Assembly (NCBI GenBank): GCA_036350795.1
Contig: JAZBNV010000030.1
Span: forward strand, 1-64,000
Length of the DNA: 64,000 nt
Direction of reading: 5' to 3'
DNA from: JAUVKT01 sp036350795
Lineage (GTDB): Bacteria > Bacteroidota > Bacteroidia > Bacteroidales > VadinHA17
The translations under genes were made by a program, and so were the position numbers. The notes beneath the pieces were generated by a model. It did not search any database, was not told the DNA's origin, and worked only from the letters and a program-made list of their open reading frames with translations. Shown in pieces: positions 46,066 to 55,785 of the stretch. Position 1 is the stretch's first letter. Each line of letters begins with the position of its first letter.

Positions 46066-47538
46066 CTACTCAAGTAACATTGGTTTATCGTTCACCTTCT
46101 GCTTCACCTTACCAAACAACAGGTTAATCCCGAACCTGACATTAATAAAATCGAGCCTGTTGGGCATTGGGAAAGAAATATCGTCTTCGATGCTTTCAAA
46201 TTTAACCCACGACAGGGGTAGCTGGTCGGCGATGGTATAGAACTGAACCGGGCCCATCTTTAGCGAAACACCAAACCCGAGGTTATTATAGCTCCTGTTG
46301 GCCATTGTATATGTGAGCGAAGTAGAAAGGATATCACCCGCATACAGGTTAGCCGATAAACTGAGAGCCTGCGAAAAATGGCCTTCGTTTATTATTGATC
46401 TTGACAGCAGCCCCAGTCCAAGATAATTTAGAGGTTTATACTGAGCACCGATATACAGCCTTGTGGGCATTCCCATTGAGAAATTGCTGGAGCCACTCAT
46501 TAATTCAAAAGATTCAAGCAGCGAATCCGCAAAACTGTCGAGCACTTCGTCAAATTCCCTGTTCCCTTCAATTACATCCGAAACATCAAAACCGTCAAAA
46601 ATAAAATCATTGGTCGCGCTGAGGTTGAATACGTCGGTTTTCCATCCTAAAAAGCCCAGGTCTACAATACTTGCAGAAACACTCAGGTTATGAAGCAGCT
46701 GGTATTCAGCTCCAAGATCAAATGCCAGTCCGCTGTTATCGCTGTTAATAAGTATATCAAAGGGATTAATGTCGTCCCACACCTCAACACTTTCAACCAT
46801 ATTATCAGCATCGGTAACAAAGGTAAAGGGCCCTGATACATTGAGTATTACGTCGCTGTGAATGGTGTGCGAAAGGTCATTGTTTACATCAATCAGGAGC
46901 TCCCTGTTGTCGATTGCCGCACCTACTCCTCCGAATAAGAGCTTCACCCGGCCTCCGATTCTCAGTTTCTCGTTAATATTCTTCGATATGCCCAGGGCCG
47001 TTTCCATATATTGCATTGCCTCGAATCCAAAGCCGGAGAGATCTATTGTTGAACCAACAAAGCTTTCATTTCCTTCAAAGGCCAGGGTAAATAAATCGCC
47101 GGGCAGATATGCAGAACCTGTTGCCTTCTGGCTTAGTGTAAGATCAACATACCAGTCATTATCAATGGTAAAACCGAGCTGAAACAATTGAACTGATGCA
47201 TTAAAAGTAAGATAGCTGGTATTACCAAGGCCTTTCAAAAAGGCATCCCTGTCTGACTTCGGGTAATCGGGATGCAGAATGGTAATGGTTGAGTCTGCTC
47301 CTTCCATTGGCCTGAGAATATCATTAATACTTAAAATATTATTATTTATACCCAGGTAGATATTTGAAAGAGCAGGTATACCAACAGTAACTTTGTTTGC
47401 AGGTCTGAATGCAGGGTTGAGCATGTTTGACTGCGGAAAATTCATAAAATATTGCGTCTGGCTTAGCTGGCCCATGGCACTGCTTCCTGCAAAACCAATC
47501 AATATAAGCGATAGTAGTAAATATCTTAACTGTCTCAT
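46066..47538 (-). CDS. DUF5723 outer-membrane barrel protein
   Basis: A 490-residue protein with a signal peptide (cleavage near AMGQ, about residue 23) and then a run of alternating beta strands typical of an outer-membrane barrel. QTQYFMNFPQSNMLNPAFRP just after the signal resembles PorP-like openings; the rest fits DUF5723. Its function is not known. It lies 19 nt downstream of a large lipoprotein gene in the same orientation and probably shares its transcript. Confidence 0.72.
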   Translation of the reverse strand: MRQLRYLLLSLILIGFAGSSAMGQLSQTQYFMNFPQSNMLNPAFRPANKVTVGIPALSNIYLGINNNILSINDILRPMEGADSTITILHPDYPKSDRDAFLKGLGNTSYLTFNASVQLFQLGFTIDNDWYVDLTLSQKATGSAYLPGDLFTLAFEGNESFVGSTIDLSGFGFEAMQYMETALGISKNINEKLRIGGRVKLLFGGVGAAIDNRELLIDVNNDLSHTIHSDVILNVSGPFTFVTDADNMVESVEVWDDINPFDILINSDNSGLAFDLGAEYQLLHNLSVSASIVDLGFLGWKTDVFNLSATNDFIFDGFDVSDVIEGNREFDEVLDSFADSLLESFELMSGSSNFSMGMPTRLYIGAQYKPLNYLGLGLLSRSIINEGHFSQALSLSANLYAGDILSTSLTYTMANRSYNNLGFGVSLKMGPVQFYTIADQLPLSWVKFESIEDDISFPMPNRLDFINVRFGINLLFGKVKQKVNDKPMLLE

Positions 47539-47557
47539 CTTTCTCTTGTTTTTTTGA

Positions 47558-49123
47558 TTAATTCAAAATGGCCTTAAAAGCTATGCCAGCATTAAAACTG
47601 ATAGTGTAATCAGAATATAGCTTCACAATCTGCGATCCGTTACCGCTTGTATAAAGTGTAAAAAGTATTATCATTTTGTCAGCCTCCGATGCATCATCAA
47701 CAAAGGCATCTGTCATTTCAATTGTACTTAATGTTTCAGTGGCCGCACTTACTCTTCCGTTGGCATCCACTTCGGCAGGCTCAAAGAATGTATCGGTGCT
47801 TATACTTGACAGTGTAGTGCCGGTCTCTGAGTCAAATAAGGTAAGAGTAATACTTCCGCCCAGGGGAAAACCATTATTTATATACATCCTCAGTTCGAGG
47901 TCGCTCAGCATATCAAGTGGAGATTCCTCACCCTCATCACCAAGAAAGAAATTGTCAACAGTATCCTTTAACTGGAGGTTGTTTATCGAGAATTCCATTG
48001 GCACTTCAACTTCAATATCAGCCATAAACCTGCTATCCCCAAAAATAAAGTTATCTGCAGCACCTTCACCATCAGGGTTCGATATTGCAGAGCCGGAGAA
48101 TATTATCTCTTCGGGCAGCATGGAAATAAGTGAAGGTAGCTGGGAATTTGTTTTATCTATCACAAATGATCCCTCCACAACCCTCTGGCCTGTTACTGAA
48201 GCAGGATATAAAAGGTCTTCGGCAGCCCTTTCAAGGTTCACGTCAACTGCTCCCTGTTTTCTGCCGGTTGCACTTGCCTCAACCCTTAAAGGAATACCAA
48301 AAGAATTAATATAGTTAACTGTGATACTGGGATTTGCAAGCTCAAAAGTACCACTTATCTTCCCGGCCAGCTCATCCAGTCCTGTTTCAAGTGATTCCGG
48401 GTCTGATAACTCTGTTTGCTGACCAAAATAGCCGGTTATATAATCAAAATCAGGCTCAGACAACACAACATCAACCTCTACAGTACCGGGAGTGTCTGAT
48501 ATTGTTCCTGAAGGCACAATTGTAAAAATCATAGGAAGCCTGTTATATGGAAGTCTGCTGTCAGTGGTAAAGTCTGCCAGAACACTGCCAATATCAATCT
48601 GGCCAGAAAATGATTGCAGACCATTAATGGGTATTGTTTCTGATAAAGGTGATCCACCATCATCAATACTGGGAAATTCTATAATAAGGTTAGTGTTATA
48701 GGTACATGTTGAGCTTACAGTATATTGAACACTTCCACTTATTACGCTCATCTCCTTCAACTTAACTCCGGCACCGGGATTAACTTCCAGCAAAGTATCA
48801 AGAACAAAGTTCGTTGTTGGAGGAACCGGGAACAAGTGCGAGAATGTCCCATCGTTAAAACTATTGTAGAAATCGCTGACGCTGTAGTTAATAACCGAGT
48901 CTTCAACAAAAACAACTTTCATCAGGCCCAGGTCATCAAAAAACACAGTATCGTCTGGCTCAACAATATCTCCAAGGCTCACATCTCCCTTAACAGCTGC
49001 AATTAAAAAAGAAGGTTCAAGACTGATCCTGTCAGATATTTTATCAAGATTTACCGTGGTCTTTATACATGACTGGACCACGGAAAGAAGCATGATAAGC
49101 GATATAAAAAGTACTTTCTTCAT
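47558..49123 (-). CDS. Large putative lipoprotein, unknown
   Basis: A 521-residue lipoprotein with hydrophobic signal and lipobox VVQSC (Cys at about 19), then a long beta-rich, acidic region with no domain I recognise. It is Ser, Asp and Gly rich with few cysteines, like surface-exposed or periplasmic beta-sandwich proteins. The ATG at 49123 was chosen; a TTG at 49138 would overlap the upstream gene by 4 nt and add five residues. It lies between the DUF3352 protein and the DUF5723 barrel. Confidence 0.72.
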   Translation of the reverse strand: MKKVLFISLIMLLSVVQSCIKTTVNLDKISDRISLEPSFLIAAVKGDVSLGDIVEPDDTVFFDDLGLMKVVFVEDSVINYSVSDFYNSFNDGTFSHLFPVPPTTNFVLDTLLEVNPGAGVKLKEMSVISGSVQYTVSSTCTYNTNLIIEFPSIDDGGSPLSETIPINGLQSFSGQIDIGSVLADFTTDSRLPYNRLPMIFTIVPSGTISDTPGTVEVDVVLSEPDFDYITGYFGQQTELSDPESLETGLDELAGKISGTFELANPSITVNYINSFGIPLRVEASATGRKQGAVDVNLERAAEDLLYPASVTGQRVVEGSFVIDKTNSQLPSLISMLPEEIIFSGSAISNPDGEGAADNFIFGDSRFMADIEVEVPMEFSINNLQLKDTVDNFFLGDEGEESPLDMLSDLELRMYINNGFPLGGSITLTLFDSETGTTLSSISTDTFFEPAEVDANGRVSAATETLSTIEMTDAFVDDASEADKMIILFTLYTSGNGSQIVKLYSDYTISFNAGIAFKAILN

Positions 49124-49134
49124 ATTATTAGATA

Positions 49135-51816
49135 TCAACGTTTCAATTCATAATTATAGATAAAGCTGTCATTACCACCCGTAATAAGATTAAACGAGGA
49201 AGTACTTCCAAGCTTACCAACGGAAAAAGGTGTGTTGCCCGGCAGCGGGAAACCATTCTGCTCCCTGCCTTTTTCATCAATCAGATGAACCTCTCCCGAA
49301 GCAGCATCAACATAGCCCAGTTTGTGGTCGGTGCTGCTGAATACAAGTCCATACGGACCAAAAAAGTTTCCTGTTTCAAGCTGTTCAACGAACAACTTCG
49401 AATAATTATTGTCAAAAGCAGTTATTTTGTCCTTGTCAAAAAAGAAATATTCTCCCAGTCCGTCGGCATCAATATCGAAGTATTCAAATACATGATTTTC
49501 GCTGAACTCCCCAAGCTCTTTTGTTTCAACGTCACCGTTTAAGGAGATATACTTCAATTTACCGTCAGCAGAACTAAGTACAAGCCTGGGTGCTGTCTCT
49601 GTGCTTAGTCTTACCATGGATCCCCGGGCCCTCGACACCTGTTCTTTCACACTAACTCTTTTATTACCTCTTCTGTCCAGGATGTACATATTATCATCAT
49701 CATTAATAATAAGATAGTCTTTTCCGGATACTCTGAAATATTCAACATCAAGCTTTACCTGTCCGCTGGTTTTAAACTGCTCCCATCCTTTAACTGTAGA
49801 GCCTGTTTTATCGTAGAGGTAAACCACCCTGTCCTCCCCGCAGATAAAGAGCCTGTAGTCCTGGTTTTGTTCATAATCAAAAACAGAAAGCCCGTTTGTT
49901 GCCGGCGAACGCAGCGAAACAGGGTATCTCTCTACGTAATTACCATTTCTGTCAAGCAGGTGAAGCTTATTCCTGGTAGCAAAAAGTATCTGGTATTTTG
50001 AATTCCTGTAGTAATCGATCATTACCGGCTGACCCTGTATTCTTTCTTTAAGCCTGAGCTTCCATAATATTCTTCCTGCCGAATTAATAAGGTATACATT
50101 GTTATTCAGATCCTGGACAAATATTTCATTCCTGTTGGTATAGTGATTTGTAAAATACATGGGCTTGGAGGCAAGCACAGTATCCAGTAGGCTTTCCCAC
50201 AATGCCCTGGCCTCTTCCTTCACTTCCTTTCTTATACTTACCGACAGTGTAAGGTAGAGCATCTCGTTGCTGGGAGAGAACTGAAGTCCCAGGGCTTCAA
50301 TTTTCTTCAGCGAGTTCATATTCTCATCCAGGCCTTTCAATATATCCTCCTTCATTATTCCTTCAAGGATAAGCGGAATTTTTGATGGTACACAGTAGAA
50401 ATAATATGACGATCTGCTCGGCATTGTGTTTTCAAAATTCCTGTATACCATACTGTTAGCCAGGGTCCTGTTAAGCAAATTATCATAAATAAGCTTCGAC
50501 AGCGACCCTGTGCTTTCTCCTAAGACAAGGTAGCCCCTGAAAAAGGTTGCATATTTCAGGTCGGAGCTTCCTGCAAATCCGCCTGCTATTAGCGAGGGTA
50601 ACTTATTATCGGGCAGGCGGTAAAAGGTAAATTGAGTTCCTTCATCAGGCTTATAGGTAATTATAAAGTCGGTGTCGCCGCTTCCTTCTTTAGCGTAGTA
50701 GCTGTTAAGCTCTTCCCTGAAAGCATTCTCAACTGAATTTTGTCCCTTTAACCTGAACAGGGCCATTCTGCTGATTTCGCCTCCGTTTATATCAAAATAC
50801 AATTTTACAGCCTCGTTTTCATACTGGGAATTTACTATATCTGCAAGGTAACGTGTTATTCTGCCTGTTCCCTGGTTAAACCCACTTCTGCCTTCCTTTT
50901 TCCCGATAAGAGATTCGAACATTGCCACACTGGCCGGGATAAGCTGGTAAGCCTGGAAGCTGCCGGGTGAGCTGGCAGAATATTTATGTAAAATCTGCGA
51001 GGTATCGCTGGTTTCGATATACCCTGATATATTTATATTATTATTTTTCAGGTAAAAATCTGTTTCGCTGCTTCCTGCCAGCATAGCTATTTTATTCCAG
51101 GGATGGCTGTTTGCATCTGAAGCAAGAATGGATAAGATCTTCTGGAAATTCTCAAAAACCAGGTAAATCTTATTATCATTTTTACCTGCGGCAGCGGCCA
51201 CTTCGCTGAAACCGGGCATCGACCTGATATCAATTAGCTGTTCCGACTGCCTGATTCCTGCCTCAATAAGGAGGTTTGATCTGCTTAGCAGCAATACTCC
51301 ATTTACAAAAGACAAATAAAAATTCCGGGATTCTGCTCCTCGTGAAGATATTTCAAATACCCTGAATCCCTGGTATTCCTTAATCCCGGAGGTAAGTTCT
51401 GAATTCTCGCTTAGTAAGTCGCGTATATGCCTCTCTTTTATCTCGGGTGCCAGTGAAAGGGCAAAAAATGCTTCAACTCTGTCCTTTCCAATCCTGTGAA
51501 AAGAAATCAGCACTTCACCCGAAGCGGCTAATCCCCTTATCGATTTCGTATGCAGTAAGGAATCTATTGCTTCTACTCCGCCAGTAAACTTATCAAAGGC
51601 CTTTATCCCCCTCATCTCATCCATAAAATAACTATCCGATACCAGCGACTCAATAAGATCAGGCAGGTTCACAGCTTCAACTATCAAACCTGCATCCATC
51701 GGGATTGTTGAATATGGACTTCCTACAAATACAGCCCTCTTTTGCTGTAAATAATATGCTAAAACTGCAGCTGCAGCCATTAAGAATATTATTATAATTA
51801 TTGCTCCCTTTTTCAA
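49135..51816 (-). CDS. DUF3352-type protein with propeller-like C-terminus
   Basis: An 893-residue protein with one N-terminal membrane helix (about 4-21) and no lipobox, so it is anchored in the inner membrane with a large periplasmic part. Residues from about 30 to 560 resemble DUF3352; the last ~320 residues hold repeated short strands of the type NNVYLINSAGRILWKL, LHLLDRNGNYVERYP, VVYLYDKTGSTVKGW and MYILDRRGNK, as in PQQ- or FG-GAP-like beta-propellers. Function unknown. It heads a leftward envelope operon and diverges from the TonB receptor. Confidence 0.75.
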   Translation of the reverse strand: MKKGAIIIIIFLMAAAAVLAYYLQQKRAVFVGSPYSTIPMDAGLIVEAVNLPDLIESLVSDSYFMDEMRGIKAFDKFTGGVEAIDSLLHTKSIRGLAASGEVLISFHRIGKDRVEAFFALSLAPEIKERHIRDLLSENSELTSGIKEYQGFRVFEISSRGAESRNFYLSFVNGVLLLSRSNLLIEAGIRQSEQLIDIRSMPGFSEVAAAAGKNDNKIYLVFENFQKILSILASDANSHPWNKIAMLAGSSETDFYLKNNNINISGYIETSDTSQILHKYSASSPGSFQAYQLIPASVAMFESLIGKKEGRSGFNQGTGRITRYLADIVNSQYENEAVKLYFDINGGEISRMALFRLKGQNSVENAFREELNSYYAKEGSGDTDFIITYKPDEGTQFTFYRLPDNKLPSLIAGGFAGSSDLKYATFFRGYLVLGESTGSLSKLIYDNLLNRTLANSMVYRNFENTMPSRSSYYFYCVPSKIPLILEGIMKEDILKGLDENMNSLKKIEALGLQFSPSNEMLYLTLSVSIRKEVKEEARALWESLLDTVLASKPMYFTNHYTNRNEIFVQDLNNNVYLINSAGRILWKLRLKERIQGQPVMIDYYRNSKYQILFATRNKLHLLDRNGNYVERYPVSLRSPATNGLSVFDYEQNQDYRLFICGEDRVVYLYDKTGSTVKGWEQFKTSGQVKLDVEYFRVSGKDYLIINDDDNMYILDRRGNKRVSVKEQVSRARGSMVRLSTETAPRLVLSSADGKLKYISLNGDVETKELGEFSENHVFEYFDIDADGLGEYFFFDKDKITAFDNNYSKLFVEQLETGNFFGPYGLVFSSTDHKLGYVDAASGEVHLIDEKGREQNGFPLPGNTPFSVGKLGSTSSFNLITGGNDSFIYNYELKR

Positions 51817-51960
51817 GACTTTTCTCTATTCTATAATGCATATAAAAGTAATAAAATATAATCATTTAACTTTATTTTGCATTTCAATGCCGGGGCTTGG
51901 TATGGTTTTTGGGATTCATGTAACTTAAGAGATTGTTTTATATAGAAGATATTTCTGAGT

Positions 51961-54363
51961 ATGCCCAGATACCTATTGCCTGCAATTTTATTTTTGCTAT
52001 CGGTGCAATATTCTTTTGCCCAGAAGCTCACAGTTATTGATGCACACGATTCCAGGCCTGTAAAGGACGTAGCCGTATATAACGATTCCAAAACAAAATT
52101 CGGATATACCGACCTTGCAGGAGAGTTCAGTATAGATGCCTTCGGTGGAAAAGATTATCTTAATTTCCAGCATCCGAGCTACGAGCCACTGCGATTGACC
52201 CGTAAGCAGGTTGAAGATCATGATTTTGTGGTACTACTGCTCTACAAAACCTTTAAAATTGATGAATTTGTGGTATCTGCCAGCAGGTGGGAAGAAAACA
52301 AGGATGAAGTTCCCAATAAGATCACCCAGCTTAGAAAACCCCAGATTAATTTTGTTAATCCGCAAACTGCTGCAGACCTTCTTGCTTCGTCAGATGAGGT
52401 GTATGTACAGAAAAGCCAGCTGGGTGGCGGATCGCCAATGATCCGAGGCTTTGCAACCAACAGGGTATTGCTTGTTGTTGACGGGGTCAGAATGAATAAC
52501 GCAATTTTCAGGGAAGGCAATATACAGAATGTAATCTCCCTCGACCCGAATATAATTGAGTCAACCGAGGTTATTTTCGGCCCCGGATCAATAGTATATG
52601 GCAGCGATGCATTAGGCGGAGTAATGAATTTCAATACACAGAAAGCACTCCTCTCAACAAGCGAAAAGATTAACGTAAAAGTTGAAGTACTTGGCCGCAC
52701 ATCAACAGCTAACAAAGAAAAAACCGGGCACGTAAATTTTAATGTCGGGGGCAATAAAATTGCCTTTCTCTCGAGTGTTACTTTTTCAACATTCGACGAT
52801 CTTAAAATGGGTAATATACATCATCCCGGCTATGTACGACCAGAATATGTGCGGCAGGTATCCGGAAGAGACAGCATCTTTATTAATCCCGATCCGAATA
52901 TCCAGGTGCAGAGTGGCTATGCCCAGTATAACTTCACCGAAAAACTCCGCTTTCAACCCACCGATAAGCTGAACGTTGTTTTTGCTAATCATATCAGCAG
53001 GAGCTCTGATGTACCAAGGTACGACAGGCTTATTGAATACTCCGGTGGTAAACTGAAATATGGCGACTGGTACTATGGTCCGCAAAAATGGATGATGAAC
53101 AATGTTAATATGGACTGGAAGCCCGGATACCGGTTTTTTGACGGAATGAAGCTTGTTCTCGCAAGGCAGGATTTCGGGGAAAGCAGGCATAACCGAAAAC
53201 TCGATAATCCGGTTATAAAGGAACAATATGAAAAAGTAGTGGCATGGTCGGCCAACCTGGATTTTGAAAAGGAACTCGGGAACAAGCTTATATATTATGG
53301 TATTGAGGCAGTACATAACAAAATAAAATCTGAAGCCGAAGAATGGGACACAATGCTGGAGCTGTCAAGTCCCGGTGCACCCAGGTACCCCGATGGGAAA
53401 AATAATTACTTAAGCATGGCTGCATATTCAGGCTTAAAACTGAATTTCTCAGGTAAGTTTATTGTAAATACCGGCCTGCGATACAACTATACCAGCCTGC
53501 ATTCAACCATAGAAGATAATTCTTACTATAATTTCCCCTTTACCAGTATCGACATCAGCAACGGGGCTCTTACCGGCTCGCTGGGCCTGGTTTTACTCCC
53601 TGATAATAACACACGTATAAACCTGAACCTTGGGAGCGGCTTCAGGGCTCCCAACCTTGATGATGCAGGAAAAGTATTTGATTCTGAGCCGGGTAATGTT
53701 GTTGTACCTAATCCGGACCTTAAGCCAGAATATGCATACAATGCTGATTTTGGTGTGGCAAGGGATCTATGGGATGTGTTGCAGCTTGAGCTCACGGGCT
53801 TTGTTACCCTGCTCAACAATGCAATGGTAAGGAGGGAATTCAGCTTCGATGGCCTCGACTCAATAATGTATGGAGGTGAGATGAGTAAGGTGCTGGCCAT
53901 AGTAAATTCAGGCAGAGCACTTGTTTACGGAACACATGCCAGCATAGAACTTATTCCATGCCGCTACTTAAGGCTCAAATCAAATATTAATTATACCCGT
54001 GGACAGGATCAGGATGGTATTCCCCTCAGGCATGTTTCACCCCTGTACGGGTCGGGCCATATAATATATGAGCGTAAAAAGTTCAAGTCAGACCTCTACC
54101 TGGTTTATAATGGCGAGCTCAGCTATGATGAACTGGCTCCCTCAGAACAGGCAAAAAGCATAATATATGCCACCGACGGTAATGGAAATCCTTACTCTCC
54201 TTCATGGTTTACCTTAAATCTTAAAACCTCATACCAGCTTGGAACCTTCGGAATCCTGAATGCCGGTGTAGAAAACCTGCTTAACCACAGGTACAGGCCA
54301 TATTCATCTGGTATTGTTGCACCGGGAAGAAACTTTATTTTGTCGCTCAGGGTTTATATATAA
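51961..54363 (+). CDS. TonB-dependent receptor, heme/hemoglobin type
   Basis: An 800-residue outer-membrane importer. A signal peptide ends near SFAQ (about 20). Then come a carboxypeptidase-regulatory-like beta domain (about 22-95), a plug (SQLGGGSPMIRGFATNRVLL, GPGSIVYGSDALGGVMNF) and a 22-strand-type barrel with FRAPNLDD and a terminal aromatic strand. The plug and the FRAPNLDD box recall HmuR/HemR-like hemin receptors, so heme or another iron ligand is likely; the true ligand is unproven. It diverges from the DUF3352 gene. Confidence 0.85.
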   Translation: MPRYLLPAILFLLSVQYSFAQKLTVIDAHDSRPVKDVAVYNDSKTKFGYTDLAGEFSIDAFGGKDYLNFQHPSYEPLRLTRKQVEDHDFVVLLLYKTFKIDEFVVSASRWEENKDEVPNKITQLRKPQINFVNPQTAADLLASSDEVYVQKSQLGGGSPMIRGFATNRVLLVVDGVRMNNAIFREGNIQNVISLDPNIIESTEVIFGPGSIVYGSDALGGVMNFNTQKALLSTSEKINVKVEVLGRTSTANKEKTGHVNFNVGGNKIAFLSSVTFSTFDDLKMGNIHHPGYVRPEYVRQVSGRDSIFINPDPNIQVQSGYAQYNFTEKLRFQPTDKLNVVFANHISRSSDVPRYDRLIEYSGGKLKYGDWYYGPQKWMMNNVNMDWKPGYRFFDGMKLVLARQDFGESRHNRKLDNPVIKEQYEKVVAWSANLDFEKELGNKLIYYGIEAVHNKIKSEAEEWDTMLELSSPGAPRYPDGKNNYLSMAAYSGLKLNFSGKFIVNTGLRYNYTSLHSTIEDNSYYNFPFTSIDISNGALTGSLGLVLLPDNNTRINLNLGSGFRAPNLDDAGKVFDSEPGNVVVPNPDLKPEYAYNADFGVARDLWDVLQLELTGFVTLLNNAMVRREFSFDGLDSIMYGGEMSKVLAIVNSGRALVYGTHASIELIPCRYLRLKSNINYTRGQDQDGIPLRHVSPLYGSGHIIYERKKFKSDLYLVYNGELSYDELAPSEQAKSIIYATDGNGNPYSPSWFTLNLKTSYQLGTFGILNAGVENLLNHRYRPYSSGIVAPGRNFILSLRVYI

Positions 54364-54414
54364 GAAGCCTCCTTCATTTTTTTTCTATATTTATCGCCCT
54401 AATCTAAAACAACT

Positions 54415-55323
54415 ATGCAAAAACTATTTTTTCTTGCAGTGTTTTTTCTTTTTCTTTTTTCATGTAAGCAGCAGGTCAGGGTAACTGATACTCCCGACCT
54501 TTCAGGAACAAGAGGACCAGAAAAAGGATCACTGCTTATAGTGGGTGGAGCAATGAGCGATACCTCAATAATTGACAGGTTTATTGAACTTGCAGGGGGA
54601 CCTGATCAGCCACTGCTTGTTATTCCCACAGCATCAGGCGCTGAGAAATTTGACAATGAAAGAGTTATAAAATTCCTTGTCGAAAGGGGAGCCAGGGACG
54701 TAAGTGTATTACACACCTACAAGCCCGAAGAAGCCGACACAGAGGCTTTTGTTGCACCCCTGAAAAGAGCAAAAGGTGTATGGTTTGGTGGCGGCAGACA
54801 ATGGAGACTGGTCGATTCTTATGGCGGAACCCTTACAGAAACTGAGATCAGGGCTGTGCTCGACAGGGGAGGCGTTATCGGAGGCAGTTCTGCCGGGGCA
54901 ACAATACAGGGAAGCTACCTTGCCCGGGGCGACACTAAAACCAACACCATTATGATGGGAGACCATGAATCGGGATTTGATTATCTCAGGAAATCGGCTA
55001 TTGATCAGCACCTGCTGGTTCGAAACAGGCAAAATGACCTTATTGAAATAATTAGAGAATATCCCGAGCTGCTCGGAATTGGTCTTGACGAAAATACTGC
55101 AATAGTGGTACAGGGAGAAGAGATGGAAGTAATTGGTAAATCTTTCGTGGCAATTTATGATTACGGCCTGTGGGAGGAAAATCCCAACCATATCTCAGCT
55201 CTTGCTAACGAGGGTAAGTTCTTTCTCCTCAGGTCGGGCGATAAATACAACCTGAGAACCAGAACGGTAATACACTGGAGAGGTGGAAATAGCCGGAATA
55301 TATTTACAGAACCATCCTATTAG
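54415..55323 (+). CDS. Cyanophycinase-like S51 peptidase lipoprotein
   Basis: A 302-residue secreted lipoprotein (lipobox FSCK, Cys about 17) of peptidase family S51. The nucleophile Ser159 is in GGSSAGATIQG; WFGGGRQWRL and GIGLDENTAIV are also typical. Cyanophycinases split the Arg-Asp polymer cyanophycin; as a lipoprotein this one would act on external polymer or related peptides. Several uncharacterised S51 lipoproteins exist in Bacteroidota, so the substrate is uncertain. It lies 51 nt after the TonB receptor, possibly in the same transcript. Confidence 0.87.
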   Translation: MQKLFFLAVFFLFLFSCKQQVRVTDTPDLSGTRGPEKGSLLIVGGAMSDTSIIDRFIELAGGPDQPLLVIPTASGAEKFDNERVIKFLVERGARDVSVLHTYKPEEADTEAFVAPLKRAKGVWFGGGRQWRLVDSYGGTLTETEIRAVLDRGGVIGGSSAGATIQGSYLARGDTKTNTIMMGDHESGFDYLRKSAIDQHLLVRNRQNDLIEIIREYPELLGIGLDENTAIVVQGEEMEVIGKSFVAIYDYGLWEENPNHISALANEGKFFLLRSGDKYNLRTRTVIHWRGGNSRNIFTEPSY

Positions 55324-55467
55324 TTTCAATACCAGGACTTCACTTTGTATACAATGAGCTGCATCACCTGTTTTAGATGATGCAGATTATTGATAGCACT
55401 GAGGAACATCACTGCTATTATCTTGCCCGTAAAAGCTATTGCTCTTACTTTTACACCAGAAGTTAAA

Positions 55468-55493
55468 GTATGATCAGCTGGCCCCGATCATAC
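55468..55493. repeat. 8-bp hairpin palindrome
   Basis: GTATGATC and GATCATAC pair perfectly across a 10-nt loop. It is not followed by a T-run. Confidence 0.55.
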
Positions 55494-55503
55494 ATGTAAT
55501 AGC

Positions 55504-55615
55504 TGAAAGGCGGTTAATGGTTCTTTACAAAAGTTAGGTTTATTTCTATTTGGATTCTCATCCAATTTCATTTCCATTCGACAGTCTGGTTGTTAGGGTT
55601 TGCAACCGCCTTTCA
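55504..55615. repeat. 12-bp inverted repeat pair
   Basis: TGAAAGGCGGTT (55504-55515) and AACCGCCTTTCA (55604-55615) are exact reverse complements, 88 nt apart. They could close a long RNA stem-loop or mark the ends of a small element; no direct repeats are evident outside them. Confidence 0.6.
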
Positions 55616-55658
55616 CTTCTTCTATTTTTTTGACATAGATTTAGATAAGGGGAAAAAC

Positions 55659-55698
55659 AAAAGAGCAAACAGCGTTTTGGCACGCTATTTGCTCTTTT
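55659..55698. terminator. Bidirectional terminator hairpin
   Basis: An 11-bp stem (AAAAGAGCAAA with TTTGCTCTTTT), a C/A mismatch and 4 more pairs (AGCG/CGCT) enclose an 8-nt loop. T-runs follow on both strands (TTTT on plus, and TTTTGTTTTT on minus), fitting a terminator for both the cyanophycinase and trpS directions. Confidence 0.7.
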
Positions 55699-55742
55699 AT
55701 TTGTACAGGCAATCTCTAATATATACCTCTACAAGTAAGGGC

Positions 55743-55769
55743 AGGGACGCAGCAAATGCGTCCCTTTTT
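55743..55769 (+). terminator. Second intrinsic terminator
   Basis: A 9-bp perfect stem (AGGGACGCA / TGCGTCCCT) with a 5-nt loop is followed by a T-run. It works as a rightward terminator just before the end of trpS. Confidence 0.7.
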
Positions 55770-55785
55770 CATTTCAGGCCTTCTG

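Larger units (their letters stand above)
55324..55785. other. 460-bp non-coding gap with several hairpins
   Basis: No credible gene is seen. The gap holds an 8-bp hairpin at 55468-55493, a 12-bp inverted repeat pair at 55504-55515 and 55604-55615, and two terminator-like hairpins at 55659-55698 and 55743-55769. The first 140 bp show nothing clear. A small RNA ending at the first terminator is possible but unproven. Confidence 0.6.
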
